This document shows positions 1-7,154 of a stretch of 10,929 nucleotides of DNA, piece by piece; the first letter of the stretch is position 1, and each line of letters begins with the position of its first letter. A program made the position numbers and the translations under genes. The stretch covers positions 1 through 10,929 of the forward strand of contig CAAFJI010000219.1 of NCBI GenBank assembly GCA_900763175.1. Direction: 5' to 3'. The DNA is from Lachnospiraceae bacterium. GTDB taxonomy: Bacteria > Bacillota > Clostridia > Lachnospirales > Lachnospiraceae. The notes under the pieces are model-generated. The model saw only the letters and a program-made list of their open reading frames with translations. It was not told the DNA's origin and did not search any database.

Positions 1-8
1 CATGGGGT

Positions 9-680
9 TCACGCAAGACAAAGAAGCTGCTTCCCCTCTTCCAGTCTTTCCTGAAACTGTTCGTAGAAGTCTCTCTTCTCCTCATAAGGTTTCAAATAGA
101 AACGATTCACCACATACAGGTTCAGATTCTTTATCAGCTGAGCATCTGTAGCATTATACAGGACTTCCTGCACATCCAGGAGAAAATAATGCCAGTCTGC
201 CACAAATTTCTCGTATTTTGCGAGCTCTGGCGTGTCAATCCATTTTTTTACTTTTATCTTGGTACGATTTGTTTTTTTACATTCGTGAATCTGCAGGAAA
301 TACTGGAAACTTCCGTTTTCGTAGTATCGTCCCAGCGGGAAAAGCCTGCAGAATCCTGGCCGGAAACTATGGATACTGCATCTTCCCTGCTCATTTAAAA
401 ATACACAGCTTTCACTTTTTCCCGTCATGGAAAGGTGGGGCAGGATGTTTCCATCTGCTGCATCAAACCGAATATAGCCGGCGCTTATCAGTTCCTGCGG
501 GCTCTTTTTCAGGCCTGTGCATAGGCGGTGAATATCTGCCGGATCCAGGATGACGGAATCTCCCATGCCCTCGCAGCAATCATGGCAGCCTGCACAATCC
601 TGGCAGTCTGCTTTCACCATGTCATTTAATCCATAAAGTCTTCCGTCTGAAATCTCTTCCAGGGATACCTCTCTTCTCAT
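9..680 (-). CDS. YkgJ/CxxCxxCC-family cysteine-cluster protein
   Basis: A 223-residue soluble protein of the zinc- or iron-chelating YkgJ-like family (CxxCxxCC domain). What is seen: an N-terminal cluster C26, C29, C32, C35, C36 (CxxCxxCxxCC); a second cluster C92 and C101, with IHSFRPGFCRLFPLG at about 103-117 holding C111; and C134 in an HEC motif. The RP-x-x-C-R-x-F-P segment is characteristic of the family. The C-terminal third (about 140-223) is helical, charged and lacks cysteines. No signal peptide or membrane segment is visible. The start is supported by AAGAGG at 688-693, 7 bases upstream of the ATG. The gene follows topB on the same strand after a 152-bp gap that holds a repeat fragment, so co-transcription is possible but not shown. 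The biochemical role of the family is poorly known; metal binding is inferred from the cysteines. Family assignment is confident, function is not. Confidence 0.88.
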   Translation of the reverse strand: MRREVSLEEISDGRLYGLNDMVKADCQDCAGCHDCCEGMGDSVILDPADIHRLCTGLKKSPQELISAGYIRFDAADGNILPHLSMTGKSESCVFLNEQGRCSIHSFRPGFCRLFPLGRYYENGSFQYFLQIHECKKTNRTKIKVKKWIDTPELAKYEKFVADWHYFLLDVQEVLYNATDAQLIKNLNLYVVNRFYLKPYEEKRDFYEQFQERLEEGKQLLCLA

Positions 681-701
681 CTGTAAAACCTCTTTCTCTT
701 C

Positions 702-707
702 ATTATA
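702..707 (-). promoter_or_regulatory. possible -10 box of the YkgJ-like gene
   Basis: On the minus strand this reads TATAAT, ending about 21 bases before the ATG at 680. No good -35 hexamer lies 16-18 bases upstream and there is no extended TG. A start here would give a leader of only about 15 bases that would barely contain the ribosome binding site. It is a weak candidate, and read-through from topB is an alternative. Confidence 0.25.
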
Positions 708-737
708 AAAGAAGAAGGATCAGCGAAGCGCTGCCTA

Positions 738-771
738 GAACGTGTTTGAAAAATCATTCCCGCAATCTGCA
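738..771 (+). repeat. fragment of the 160-bp palindromic element (end only)
   Basis: This matches the first 34 bases of the complete copy at 8591-8750 at 30 of 34 positions by hand alignment. It is preceded by CTAG (735-738), as in the full copies. Homology stops abruptly after 771. It lies in the gap between topB and the YkgJ-like gene. It is a truncated relic; no matching second end is seen nearby. Confidence 0.75.
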
Positions 772-832
772 TACCTCGGGCTCCGTTCTCCTCTTTTTCT
801 TCATATGCAAAAGGCAGTGACGGACGGGATGC

Positions 833-3028
833 TTACAGTTTCAGCCCTTCCAGTGCTTTGGCAAATGCATTGTTTACCGGTTCTTTTGCCTCTTTCTGCT
901 GTTTTCTCAGGTAGTTCTGAACGTCACGCTTTCCTACACCTGCACCCTCCTTCTGGCGTCTGGCCTGGAATGCGGATAACTTTTCTTTGTAGCCACAGCT
1001 GCATACAAAGGTTTCCTCTTTTCCCTTTACATACATTTCCATACGTTTATGGCACTTCGGACAACGGGCATTCGTAGTTCTGGAAACAGTCTCACGGTAG
1101 CCGCACTCACGGTCCTGGCACACCAGCATTTTACTGTTCTTACCATTTACCGCCAGAAGTTTCTTTCCGCATCTTGGACATACCTTGTTCGTCAGATTGT
1201 CATGGCGGAAGGTACCCTCCCCCCTCTTAATCTCTTCTACGATCTCACAGGTATAGCCCCGGATCTCATTCAGAAAATCTCCCTGACGGATTTTTCCCTT
1301 CGCAATACCAGAGAGCTTCCTCTCCCAGTCAGCGGTAAGCTCCGGCTTCTTCAGATCCTCAGGCACCAGCTCCAGAAGCTGCTTCGCTTTCGTGGTAATA
1401 TAAATCTCATTTTCCTTCTTCTCCATCATAAAAGAGTGAAAAAGCTTCTCTATAATATCCGCTCTTGTAGCAACGGTTCCAAGACCGCCTGTCTCTCCGA
1501 TGGTTTTCACAGCTTCCTTATCTTTTGTCTCCATGAATTTTACCGGATTTTCCATAGCAGCCAGAAGGGTAGCTTCCGTAAATCTTGCAGGTGGCTTCGT
1601 CTTTCCCTTATTTAATGCAGTTTTTTCAATCTTTAATCTGGTTCCCTTAGAAAGCTCCGGAAGCTTCTGATCTCTTGGCTTCTGCTCCTCTGTCTCTTCC
1701 TCATCCTCATCCTTGAAGCTGCCCTCATAGACTTCCTTCCAGCCCTGGCTTTTGATTACTTTTCCACTTGCCACAAAGGTTTCCCCGGCAGCCTTTGCCT
1801 CCATTGTCACCTGATCATACAAAAACGGAGGATATAAAACGGAAAGAAAACGACGTACTACCATATCATAAATCTTTCGCTCCTCATTTGTCATGTGATC
1901 CAGCTGTACAAATTGTTCCGTAGGAATGATTGCATGATGGTCACTGACCTTTTTATCATCCACAAAACCGGCATTTGCCTGAATCGTTTTTCCAAGAAGA
2001 GGCCCTGTAAGCTTTCGGTAAGGTCCTGTGCCGCAGGCTTTCAGCCTTTCCTTGATAGTTGGCACAATATCCTCTCCAATATAGCGGGAATCTGTTCTTG
2101 GATAGGTAAGCACCTTGTGGTTCTCATAAAGGCGCTGCATAATATTTAAGGTTTCTTTTGCAGAAAATCCATATTTCTGATTTGCCTCTCTCTGAAGGGT
2201 GGTCAGGTCATACAGGCCTGGCGCCATGGATTTCTTTGTCTTTTTCTCCGTCTTCGTTATTTCCAGAACGGTCTGCTCTGTTTTTTTGCAGAGCTCTTCT
2301 GCCTTTTCCCTGGAAAAAGTGGAAAAGCTTTTGCTTCTCTCATCTCTCCAGCTCCACCTCACCCCTTCTGTCTCCAGGGAAACACCATAATATTCTTTTG
2401 GAACAAATTTGCGGATTTCTTCTTCTCTTTTTGCGATCATGGCAAGAGTAGGTGTCTGCACACGGCCGCAGGAAAGCTGGGCATTGTACTTGCAGGTAAG
2501 AGCTCTTGTTCCATTCATTCCCACCAGCCAGTCTGCCTGTGCCCTTGCTACTGCCGCACGGTACAGATTGTCATAATCGTGGCCGTTTTTCAGGCTGGCA
2601 AAGCCCTCACGGATTGCCTTATCTGTTACAGAAGAAATCCAGAGACGCTTAATAGGCTTCCTGCACCCTGCTTTTTCCAGGATCCAGCGTGCTACCAGCT
2701 CTCCCTCTCTTCCTGCATCTGTTGCAATGATAATCTCTCCTATCTCCTTTCGGAAAAGCTGATCCTTTACAACGGAAAACTGTTTTCCTGTCTGCCTGAT
2801 TACCACCAGCTTCATCTGCTCCGGCAGCATGGGAAGAGTTCCCATCTCCCATTTTTCATATTTTTTATCATATTCTTCAGGGTCTGCCAAGGTCACCAAA
2901 TGTCCCAATGCCCAGGTTACCACATAATTTTTTCCTTCCAGAACGCCTCCGTTTTTCTGACTGGCGCCAAGAACTCTGGCGATGTCTCTTGCAACGGATG
3001 GTTTCTCTGCGATTATCAGTGATTTCAT
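833..3028 (-). CDS. topB: DNA topoisomerase III (type IA)
   Basis: Type IA topoisomerase of 731 residues, which relaxes negative supercoils and decatenates DNA by transient single-strand breakage. TOPRIM domain: AEKPSVARD at 7-15 with the catalytic Glu8, and TDAGREGE at 103-110 with the metal-binding acidic residues. RAQADWLVG-MN at 162-172 and SCGRVQTPTL at 186-195 are typical. The catalytic tyrosine is Y309 in LTYPRTDSRY; SDHHAIIPT at 362-370 and GLGTVATRADIIEKL at 515-529 are conserved core motifs. Two C-terminal zinc-ribbon-like clusters follow: C617/C620/C637/C642 and C656/C659/C676/C678. An acidic stretch at 439-448 is probably a surface loop. An in-frame TTG lies two codons upstream (3034), but GGGAG at 3036-3040 is only two bases from it and seven bases from the ATG at 3028, so I use the ATG. 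Conjugative elements also carry topB, but the neighbours here look chromosomal. Confidence 0.95.
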   Translation of the reverse strand: MKSLIIAEKPSVARDIARVLGASQKNGGVLEGKNYVVTWALGHLVTLADPEEYDKKYEKWEMGTLPMLPEQMKLVVIRQTGKQFSVVKDQLFRKEIGEIIIATDAGREGELVARWILEKAGCRKPIKRLWISSVTDKAIREGFASLKNGHDYDNLYRAAVARAQADWLVGMNGTRALTCKYNAQLSCGRVQTPTLAMIAKREEEIRKFVPKEYYGVSLETEGVRWSWRDERSKSFSTFSREKAEELCKKTEQTVLEITKTEKKTKKSMAPGLYDLTTLQREANQKYGFSAKETLNIMQRLYENHKVLTYPRTDSRYIGEDIVPTIKERLKACGTGPYRKLTGPLLGKTIQANAGFVDDKKVSDHHAIIPTEQFVQLDHMTNEERKIYDMVVRRFLSVLYPPFLYDQVTMEAKAAGETFVASGKVIKSQGWKEVYEGSFKDEDEEETEEQKPRDQKLPELSKGTRLKIEKTALNKGKTKPPARFTEATLLAAMENPVKFMETKDKEAVKTIGETGGLGTVATRADIIEKLFHSFMMEKKENEIYITTKAKQLLELVPEDLKKPELTADWERKLSGIAKGKIRQGDFLNEIRGYTCEIVEEIKRGEGTFRHDNLTNKVCPRCGKKLLAVNGKNSKMLVCQDRECGYRETVSRTTNARCPKCHKRMEMYVKGKEETFVCSCGYKEKLSAFQARRQKEGAGVGKRDVQNYLRKQQKEAKEPVNNAFAKALEGLKL

Positions 3029-3067
3029 TCTCAAACTCCCTTACATTCTGTTTCGTATATCTTTTAC

Positions 3068-3073
3068 AGTATA
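3068..3073 (-). promoter_or_regulatory. extended -10 of the topB promoter
   Basis: The minus strand reads TGCTATACT, a good extended -10, about 40 bases upstream of the topB ATG, giving a leader of about 33 bases. The -35 region at normal spacing is AT-rich and poor, which fits an extended -10 promoter. A second option slightly upstream is TTTACA with TATAAA at 18-base spacing on the same strand. The surrounding 3080-3160 sequence is very AT-rich. Confidence 0.5.
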
Positions 3074-3115
3074 GCATACTTTATAAATTTTTTATGATAT
3101 TTTTGTAAAATTAAT

Positions 3116-3144
3116 TTGTAATATATCTGTAACAATGCTATTAT
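3116..3144 (+). promoter_or_regulatory. promoter of the lipid kinase gene
   Basis: TTGTAA at 3116-3121 and TATTAT at 3139-3144 are separated by exactly 17 bases, a good sigma-A-type promoter. Transcription would begin near 3151, giving a leader of about 63 bases that contains the hairpin at 3165-3190. It is back to back with the topB promoter. Confidence 0.6.
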
Positions 3145-3164
3145 AGAAACAATATAAAAGAATG

Positions 3165-3208
3165 TCAGGGATCAGGAGTTTTCCCCTGATGTCTATCAGA
3201 TTCAGGAG
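3165..3208 (+). promoter_or_regulatory. leader hairpin with alternative pairings next to the RBS
   Basis: TCAGG occurs three times: 3165-3169, 3172-3176, and 3202-3206 inside the ribosome binding site AGGAG (3204-3208). A single complementary CCCTGAT at 3184-3190 can pair with the first (6 bp), the second (ATCAGG/CCTGAT, 6 bp, 8-base loop) or the RBS copy (5 bp, 12-base loop). This is seen directly. A regulatory switch is only inferred, and the upstream pairings look stronger, leaving the RBS free by default. Confidence 0.35.
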
Positions 3209-3213
3209 CTACT

Positions 3214-4146
3214 ATGTATTATTTTATCGTAAATCCCAATTCTCGTTCCGGCAGAGGAGGTTCTATCTGGAGCGAGATTCACAGGCAGCTGAAGCTTCGT
3301 GGCATTTCCTTTCAGTACTGCCTTACCAGATACTCCGGTCATGCCACCAGCATTGCGAAAAAGGCTTCCTGTCTTGGTACCAGCGAGGATCCCATTTCCA
3401 TTATCGCAGTTGGCGGAGACGGCACTATCCATGAAGTACTTTCTGGTATCACAGATTTTGATCATGTGATTTTCGGATATATTCCCACTGGCTCTGGCAA
3501 TGATTTCTGCCGAAGCATGGAACTTCCCTCAGACCCAATGGAGTCCCTCGAATATATCCTAAGTGCTGAACGAATCGGCACAATGGATGTTCCCTGTCTT
3601 TCCGGTGTGAAAAAGGATTCCCGTTTTGGCATCAGCACCGGAATCGGTTACGATGCCGGAGTGTGCCAGGAGGTTCTGGCAACTCCCTTTAAGAAGGTTT
3701 TTAACCGCATTGGCCTGGGGAAGTTAATCTATCTTTTCATTGCCTTGAAGCAGCTGATTTTTATCACTCCCAGGAAAATGTCTGTTACCCTTGACCAAGA
3801 ACATACTTTTTCCTACGACCACGTATATTTTACAGCAGTTATGAACCAGAAGTATGAGGGCGGCGGTTTTATGTTTTGCCCGGACGCAAGATCGGATGAC
3901 CAGCTTCTGGATGTGATCCTGGTGGAAGGTATCGGGAAGCTTAAGCTTCTCTTTTGCCTTCCCACTGCTTTTTTCGGAAAGCATACAGGCATCTGCGGAA
4001 TCCATCTTTATACCTGCAGGAATATCCACATCCACAGCGAAGAATCCCTTCCAGTACATATAGACGGAGAATCTGGCGGAATACACAAGGATTTAACAGT
4101 ATCTGTTGAAAAAAAACCTTTAAAAATCATTTTACCTGTGGTATAA
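3214..4146 (+). CDS. diacylglycerol kinase family lipid kinase
   Basis: A 310-residue soluble lipid kinase of the DAGK catalytic family (relatives: DgkB, YtlR, BmrU), which transfers ATP phosphate to diacylglycerol or a similar membrane lipid alcohol at the cytoplasmic membrane face. What is seen: FIVNPNSRSGRG at 4-15, the nucleotide-binding GGDGTIHEVL at 67-76, PTGSGNDFCRS at 91-101, FGISTGIGYDAG at 138-149 and the C-terminal HIDGES at 282-287. Together these cover the two-domain fold at normal family length. The start is ATG with AGGAG at 3204-3208, spaced five bases. The gene is followed after 29 bases by a PAP2 phosphatase, which implies a lipid kinase/phosphatase operon. Substrate cannot be told from sequence: diacylglycerol recycling, as for DgkB, is one option, and other lipid or sphingosine-like alcohols are others. 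Two cysteine-containing stretches (248, 261, 268) have no clear role. Confidence 0.9.
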   Translation: MYYFIVNPNSRSGRGGSIWSEIHRQLKLRGISFQYCLTRYSGHATSIAKKASCLGTSEDPISIIAVGGDGTIHEVLSGITDFDHVIFGYIPTGSGNDFCRSMELPSDPMESLEYILSAERIGTMDVPCLSGVKKDSRFGISTGIGYDAGVCQEVLATPFKKVFNRIGLGKLIYLFIALKQLIFITPRKMSVTLDQEHTFSYDHVYFTAVMNQKYEGGGFMFCPDARSDDQLLDVILVEGIGKLKLLFCLPTAFFGKHTGICGIHLYTCRNIHIHSEESLPVHIDGESGGIHKDLTVSVEKKPLKIILPVV

Positions 4147-4147
4147 T
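4119..4147 (+). promoter_or_regulatory. possible internal promoter before the PAP2 gene
   Basis: TGGTATAAT at 4139-4147 is a perfect extended -10 that overlaps the last codons and stop of the kinase gene. TTTAAA at 4119-4124 sits 17 bases upstream (4 of 6 matches to TTGACA). Transcription would begin near 4154, only about 22 bases before the PAP2 start. It could be chance, since the bases also encode Val-Val-stop. Confidence 0.4.
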
Positions 4148-4175
4148 CTGTCCGATTTAAGAAGGAGTGAAAGAC

Positions 4176-4865
4176 TTGGTTCAGTTTATAAAGAAATACA
4201 AGCACGGGCTGGTCATTCTTGCCTACGCCATTGTTTACATGACGCTTTTCGGATACCTGGAACAAAAGCCGGTACATGGCTTCCATGTGATTGATACTGT
4301 ATTTGACAGCCACATACCATTTTGTGAATATTTTATTGTTCCGTATCTTTTGTGGTTTCCATATCAGGTTGTAACGGTACTGTATTTTATTTTCATAAAT
4401 AAGAATAAAAAGGAATACTACCAGCTTATTCTTAATATGATGATGGGAATGACTATTTTTCTGATCGTGTCTTACATATATCCCAATGTACTTCATTTAA
4501 GGCCATCAGAATTTCCCAGAGAAAATGTTTTCACAGACATGGTCCGCTGGCTTTATCGTACAGACACACCTACCAATGTGCTTCCCAGCATCCATGTGTT
4601 TAATTCTCTGGCAGTACATATGTCCCTTACCAACTGCGAAGCACTTCGGGATCATAAAGGCGTGAGATATGGCTCTTTGGTACTTACCTTACTGATTATC
4701 CTATCTACCATGTTCCTGAAACAGCATTCGGTTATCGATGTATGCTGCGGCGCAACTCTGGCACTTTTCGGATATTTGTTTTTTTATCCGCAGAAAAGTA
4801 CAGAAGATTCACGAAGTATTGCAGTAGAGCCGTTTGGAAAAAATAATCGTAGAAAACGTCTTTAA
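4176..4865 (+). CDS. PAP2-superfamily membrane phosphatase
   Basis: An integral membrane protein of 229 residues of the PAP2/inositol-phosphorylceramide-synthase-like branch, which hydrolyses or transfers phosphate on lipid substrates. Motifs seen: LRP at about 108-110 (end of motif 1), LPSIHV at 136-141 (motif 2, catalytic His140) and KQHSVIDV at 182-189 (motif 3, nucleophile-type His184 with Asp188). About five or six hydrophobic helices are visible (for example 10-27, 52-74, 86-103, 165-180, 188-204), and the C-terminus is basic. A GTG at 4167 would extend the frame by three codons, but it overlaps the ribosome binding site GAAGGAG (4161-4167). A TTG at 4176 sits eight bases after it and is the better start. 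The gene lies 29 bases behind the lipid kinase and probably shares its transcript. Phosphatidate, undecaprenyl pyrophosphate or a head-group transfer reaction are all possible. Confidence 0.85.
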   Translation: MVQFIKKYKHGLVILAYAIVYMTLFGYLEQKPVHGFHVIDTVFDSHIPFCEYFIVPYLLWFPYQVVTVLYFIFINKNKKEYYQLILNMMMGMTIFLIVSYIYPNVLHLRPSEFPRENVFTDMVRWLYRTDTPTNVLPSIHVFNSLAVHMSLTNCEALRDHKGVRYGSLVLTLLIILSTMFLKQHSVIDVCCGATLALFGYLFFYPQKSTEDSRSIAVEPFGKNNRRKRL

Positions 4866-4871
4866 AATGTC

Positions 4872-4912
4872 AAAAAACGGATGTAACCATTTAAGGTTCA
4901 CATCCGTTTTTT
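4872..4912 (+). terminator. strong bidirectional rho-independent terminator
   Basis: Stem AAAAAACGGATGT-AACC (4872-4888) pairs with GGTTCACATCCGTTTTTT (4895-4912) with one bulged C (4899) and a six-base loop. It ends in a T run on the plus strand and, by the matching A run, in a T run on the minus strand. It closes the kinase-PAP2 operon 6 bases after the PAP2 stop and probably also ends the mutY-glycosyltransferase transcript arriving from the right. Confidence 0.92.
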
Positions 4913-4927
4913 ATTCACGCAGCCAGC

Positions 4928-4963
4928 CACGCTCCAAAGGTCATTCTCGCAAAATGGAGCGTG
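4928..4963. repeat. 9-bp perfect inverted repeat overlapping an element fragment
   Basis: CACGCTCCA (4928-4936) and TGGAGCGTG (4955-4963) are perfect reverse complements around an 18-base loop. The right arm belongs to the palindromic-element fragment at 4946-4983. The left arm may be a degraded part of the opposite element arm. No T run follows, so it is not an obvious terminator. Confidence 0.5.
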
Positions 4964-4983
4964 CAGATTGCTGGAATGATTTT
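4946..4983 (-). repeat. fragment of the 160-bp palindromic element
   Basis: This aligns with bases 111-148 of the element as read at 7155-7314, at 35 of 38 positions against the reverse complement of the 8591-8750 copy. It lacks the outermost terminal repeat and the whole other arm. It lies downstream of the glycosyltransferase gene in a 120-bp gap that otherwise holds only the terminator. Confidence 0.7.
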
Positions 4984-5032
4984 AGAGGCAGCCTGGTCAA
5001 TATGGCGGTTCCTTAATATTCGCTGTACCAAA

Positions 5033-6049
5033 TCAGTTAAATCCGTAGAATTTCTGACACAGCTTGTATGCTGCAACGGAAACTTTTCTTCCCCCTCTTC
5101 CAGGAAGGTTCATAAAGTTCCCCATAAGGCTGTGACGAAGCTTTCCATATAATACACGGTTGGTAGTACGGATATACTCCAGAAGCTCTTTCTTCTTATC
5201 AAGAGCCTCCTTGGTACCGGAACGGATCAGCATAATGGAGGAAATCGTTGTGATAATATCCAGATAGCTGACCATATAAGTTCTTGCACGCTTGTTCATA
5301 TTGGCGCAGCTTGTGTAGGAATTGACCATCAGCTTGTTTACACGGAGCTGCTGATCGATTCTGCAGATCATAACAGCCTCATTGACAGACTGATCATCCC
5401 TTCCGATAAAGTATCTGTAAAAGTTTGTATCCAGATAATACATATTCTGAACGTAAGGAAGGGGATCAAATGCAAAAATATTATCCACGTAGAAAGTATG
5501 CTCCGGCAAGGTAAGATTGCATTCCAGAAGCAGCTGGGTGCGATAGATCATGGAATGCATGAGAAGATATTTTCCCTTTGGCATATGTCCAACTTCATTC
5601 CATGTGAAAATCTGATTCACCGGAAGGCAGTGACGATACTGCATAACTTTCTTTCTTGTAGCGCCCTGTTTCTCATAAACGAAATTGCTGATAAGAAGGT
5701 CCACTGTTCTGGAGCCTTTTACCAGATCCTCCAATGTTTTCAGTATTTCCTTGTAAGACTCCTCATTTACCCAGTCATCACTGTCAACAACCTTGAAATA
5801 AAGCCCCTGTGCGTTGTGGATTCCTGTATTTACAGCGCCACCATGACCAAGGTTTGGCTGGTGGATGGCTCTTACGATAGTCGGATATTTCTCCTGATAA
5901 GCATCTGCAATCTCTGCAGTTCTATCCTTGGAGCCGTCATCAATTACCAGAATCTCCACTTCCTCGCCTCCTGGCAGAAGAGACTGGATACATTTTTCCA
6001 TATATGCTTCTGAATTGTAACAGGGAATTGCAATACTAAGTAATTTCAT
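5033..6049 (-). CDS. family 2 glycosyltransferase
   Basis: A 338-residue GT-A fold glycosyltransferase of the GT2 family, which moves a sugar from a nucleotide-sugar donor to an unidentified acceptor. What is seen: the start IAIPCYNSEAYMEKCI at 6-21, ILVIDDGSKDRT at 33-44 for nucleotide binding, NLGHGGAVNTGI at 66-77, and the metal-binding DSDDW at 89-93 (DXD motif). An acidic segment at about 183-196 (EHTFYVDNIFAFD) is typical of the acceptor-site region. The C-terminal part (230-338) is helical and basic. No transmembrane helix is evident, so it acts in the cytoplasm or on the inner membrane face. The ATG lies one base after the mutY stop codon, and its ribosome binding site AAGGAGG (6056-6062) is inside the last mutY codons, so translation is coupled to mutY. 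No other sugar genes are nearby. The substrate cannot be predicted. Confidence 0.9.
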   Translation of the reverse strand: MKLLSIAIPCYNSEAYMEKCIQSLLPGGEEVEILVIDDGSKDRTAEIADAYQEKYPTIVRAIHQPNLGHGGAVNTGIHNAQGLYFKVVDSDDWVNEESYKEILKTLEDLVKGSRTVDLLISNFVYEKQGATRKKVMQYRHCLPVNQIFTWNEVGHMPKGKYLLMHSMIYRTQLLLECNLTLPEHTFYVDNIFAFDPLPYVQNMYYLDTNFYRYFIGRDDQSVNEAVMICRIDQQLRVNKLMVNSYTSCANMNKRARTYMVSYLDIITTISSIMLIRSGTKEALDKKKELLEYIRTTNRVLYGKLRHSLMGNFMNLPGRGGRKVSVAAYKLCQKFYGFN

Positions 6050-6050
6050 G

Positions 6051-7100
6051 TTATTCCTCCTTCATGTATTTCACATAAGCGCCAAATGCAGATGGTATGG
6101 CGTAATTTTTCTCTGATTCTTTCTTATCTGCAAACAAAAGACCCTGAGTGTAAGTATTTTCCAGGGAAGCCACACGAATGCGGTATCCCTTCATCCGCCA
6201 CTCAATATGGGAAAAAATATGTTTGGCATCAGGCAGTTCTTCAATAAACAAAGGCTCTGTTCCAAGCTTCTTTACATACTCCAGTGCCTGCTCTCTTTCT
6301 AAATAACCGCTGACATTTGGAAGCTCGTAAAGTCCGGCAAGAAGTCCTTTCGGCGGACGTTTGCAGATGGCCGTACAGTTTCCATCCTGGATTACCAGAA
6401 CAGTCCGCTCCTCCACTGTGCGTGGCTTTTTGGGTGCCTTTACAGGGTACTTTTCTGCTGTTCCGTGAAGCCTTGCCAGACACCAGTTCTTTACAGGACA
6501 AAGCTCACACTTGGGCTGTCCGTTAGGTACGCACACCACTGCTCCAAGCTCCATCATAGCCTGGTTAAAGTCTCCAGGCCTGTCTGCAGGGATCAAATCC
6601 TGCAATGCTTTTTCGGTCTTTTTGCGAAAAACAGGCCTTGTGATATCCTCTTCGTCCTCTGTAAGTCTGGTCATGACCCGAAAAACATTTCCGTCCACAG
6701 CTGGTACCGGAATCCCATAGGCAATGGATGCAATAGCCCCCGCCGTATAGCTGCCTATTCCCTTTAACGACATAAGAAGAGAGTGGTCTTCAGGAAGTTT
6801 TCCATTATATTTCTCTGTCATCTCCCTGGCTGCCAGCTGCATATTCCGCACACGGCTGTAATAACCAAGTCCTTCCCACAGCTTCAAAAGCTTCTCCTCT
6901 TCACAGGCTGCCAGAGAAGGAACATCCGGAAGCTCCCTTATAAACCTTTCAAAGTATGGCTTCACAGCTTCCACCCTCGTCTGCTGGAGCATGATCTCCG
7001 AAACCCAGGTGTAGTAAGCATTGTTCTTATCACGCCAGGGAAGACTTCTTTTATTGGCATCATACCAGACAAGGAGTGGCTGTACAAATGCATCTGTCAT
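6051..7100 (-). CDS. mutY: A/G-specific adenine DNA glycosylase
   Basis: Base-excision repair enzyme of 349 residues that removes adenine mispaired with 8-oxoguanine. What is seen: PWRD at 21-24, SEIMLQQTRV at 34-43 with catalytic Glu35, the helix-hairpin-helix SLKGIGSYTAGAIAS at 111-125, and PAVDGNV at 133-139 with catalytic Asp136. The 4Fe-4S ligands are C190, C198, C201 and C207. A C-terminal NUDIX-like 8-oxoG recognition domain covers about 230-349 (RPPKGLLAGLYELPN, FSHIEWRMKGY). Cluster spacing is C-X7-C-X2-C-X5-C, one residue longer in the first gap than in E. coli. An in-frame GTG at 7148 would add 16 residues, but its sequence overlaps a terminal-repeat relic and lacks a suitable RBS. 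The ATG at 7100 has GGAGGAAA at 7105-7112, so I use it. It is the first gene of a two-gene unit with the glycosyltransferase; its likely promoter lies about 250 bases upstream, beyond a complete palindromic element. Confidence 0.96.
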   Translation of the reverse strand: MTDAFVQPLLVWYDANKRSLPWRDKNNAYYTWVSEIMLQQTRVEAVKPYFERFIRELPDVPSLAACEEEKLLKLWEGLGYYSRVRNMQLAAREMTEKYNGKLPEDHSLLMSLKGIGSYTAGAIASIAYGIPVPAVDGNVFRVMTRLTEDEEDITRPVFRKKTEKALQDLIPADRPGDFNQAMMELGAVVCVPNGQPKCELCPVKNWCLARLHGTAEKYPVKAPKKPRTVEERTVLVIQDGNCTAICKRPPKGLLAGLYELPNVSGYLEREQALEYVKKLGTEPLFIEELPDAKHIFSHIEWRMKGYRIRVASLENTYTQGLLFADKKESEKNYAIPSAFGAYVKYMKEE

Positions 7101-7133
7101 AGTCTTTCCTCCAGACATACCGGTACTGAATCT

Positions 7134-7152
7134 GCAATTTCCAAACACACCC
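7134..7152. repeat. isolated terminal-repeat relic abutting the full element
   Basis: This matches 16 of 19 bases of the right end of the 8591-8750 copy (8732-8750) in the same orientation. It is separated from the complete element at 7155 only by the dinucleotide TA (7153-7154). The two ends therefore face away from each other across one TA, as expected if one copy inserted next to or into the end of an older one. Confidence 0.6.
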
Positions 7153-7154
7153 TA

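Noticed and set aside
721..733. A small hairpin CAGCG-AAG-CGCTG as a topB terminator.
   Set aside because: The stem is only 5 bp and is not followed directly by a T run on the minus strand.
1049..1615. A plus-strand open frame of 188 codons opposite topB, and similar long frames opposite other genes (for example 8599-9204).
   Set aside because: Their translations show no domain, lack ribosome binding sites, and lie antisense or out of frame to genes with clear motifs. They are by-products of coding bias.
7101..7148. A 16-codon N-terminal extension of mutY starting at GTG 7148.
   Set aside because: It overlaps a terminal-repeat relic, has no suitable ribosome binding site, and the ATG at 7100 has a near-perfect GGAGGAAA at the right distance and gives the usual MutY N-terminus.
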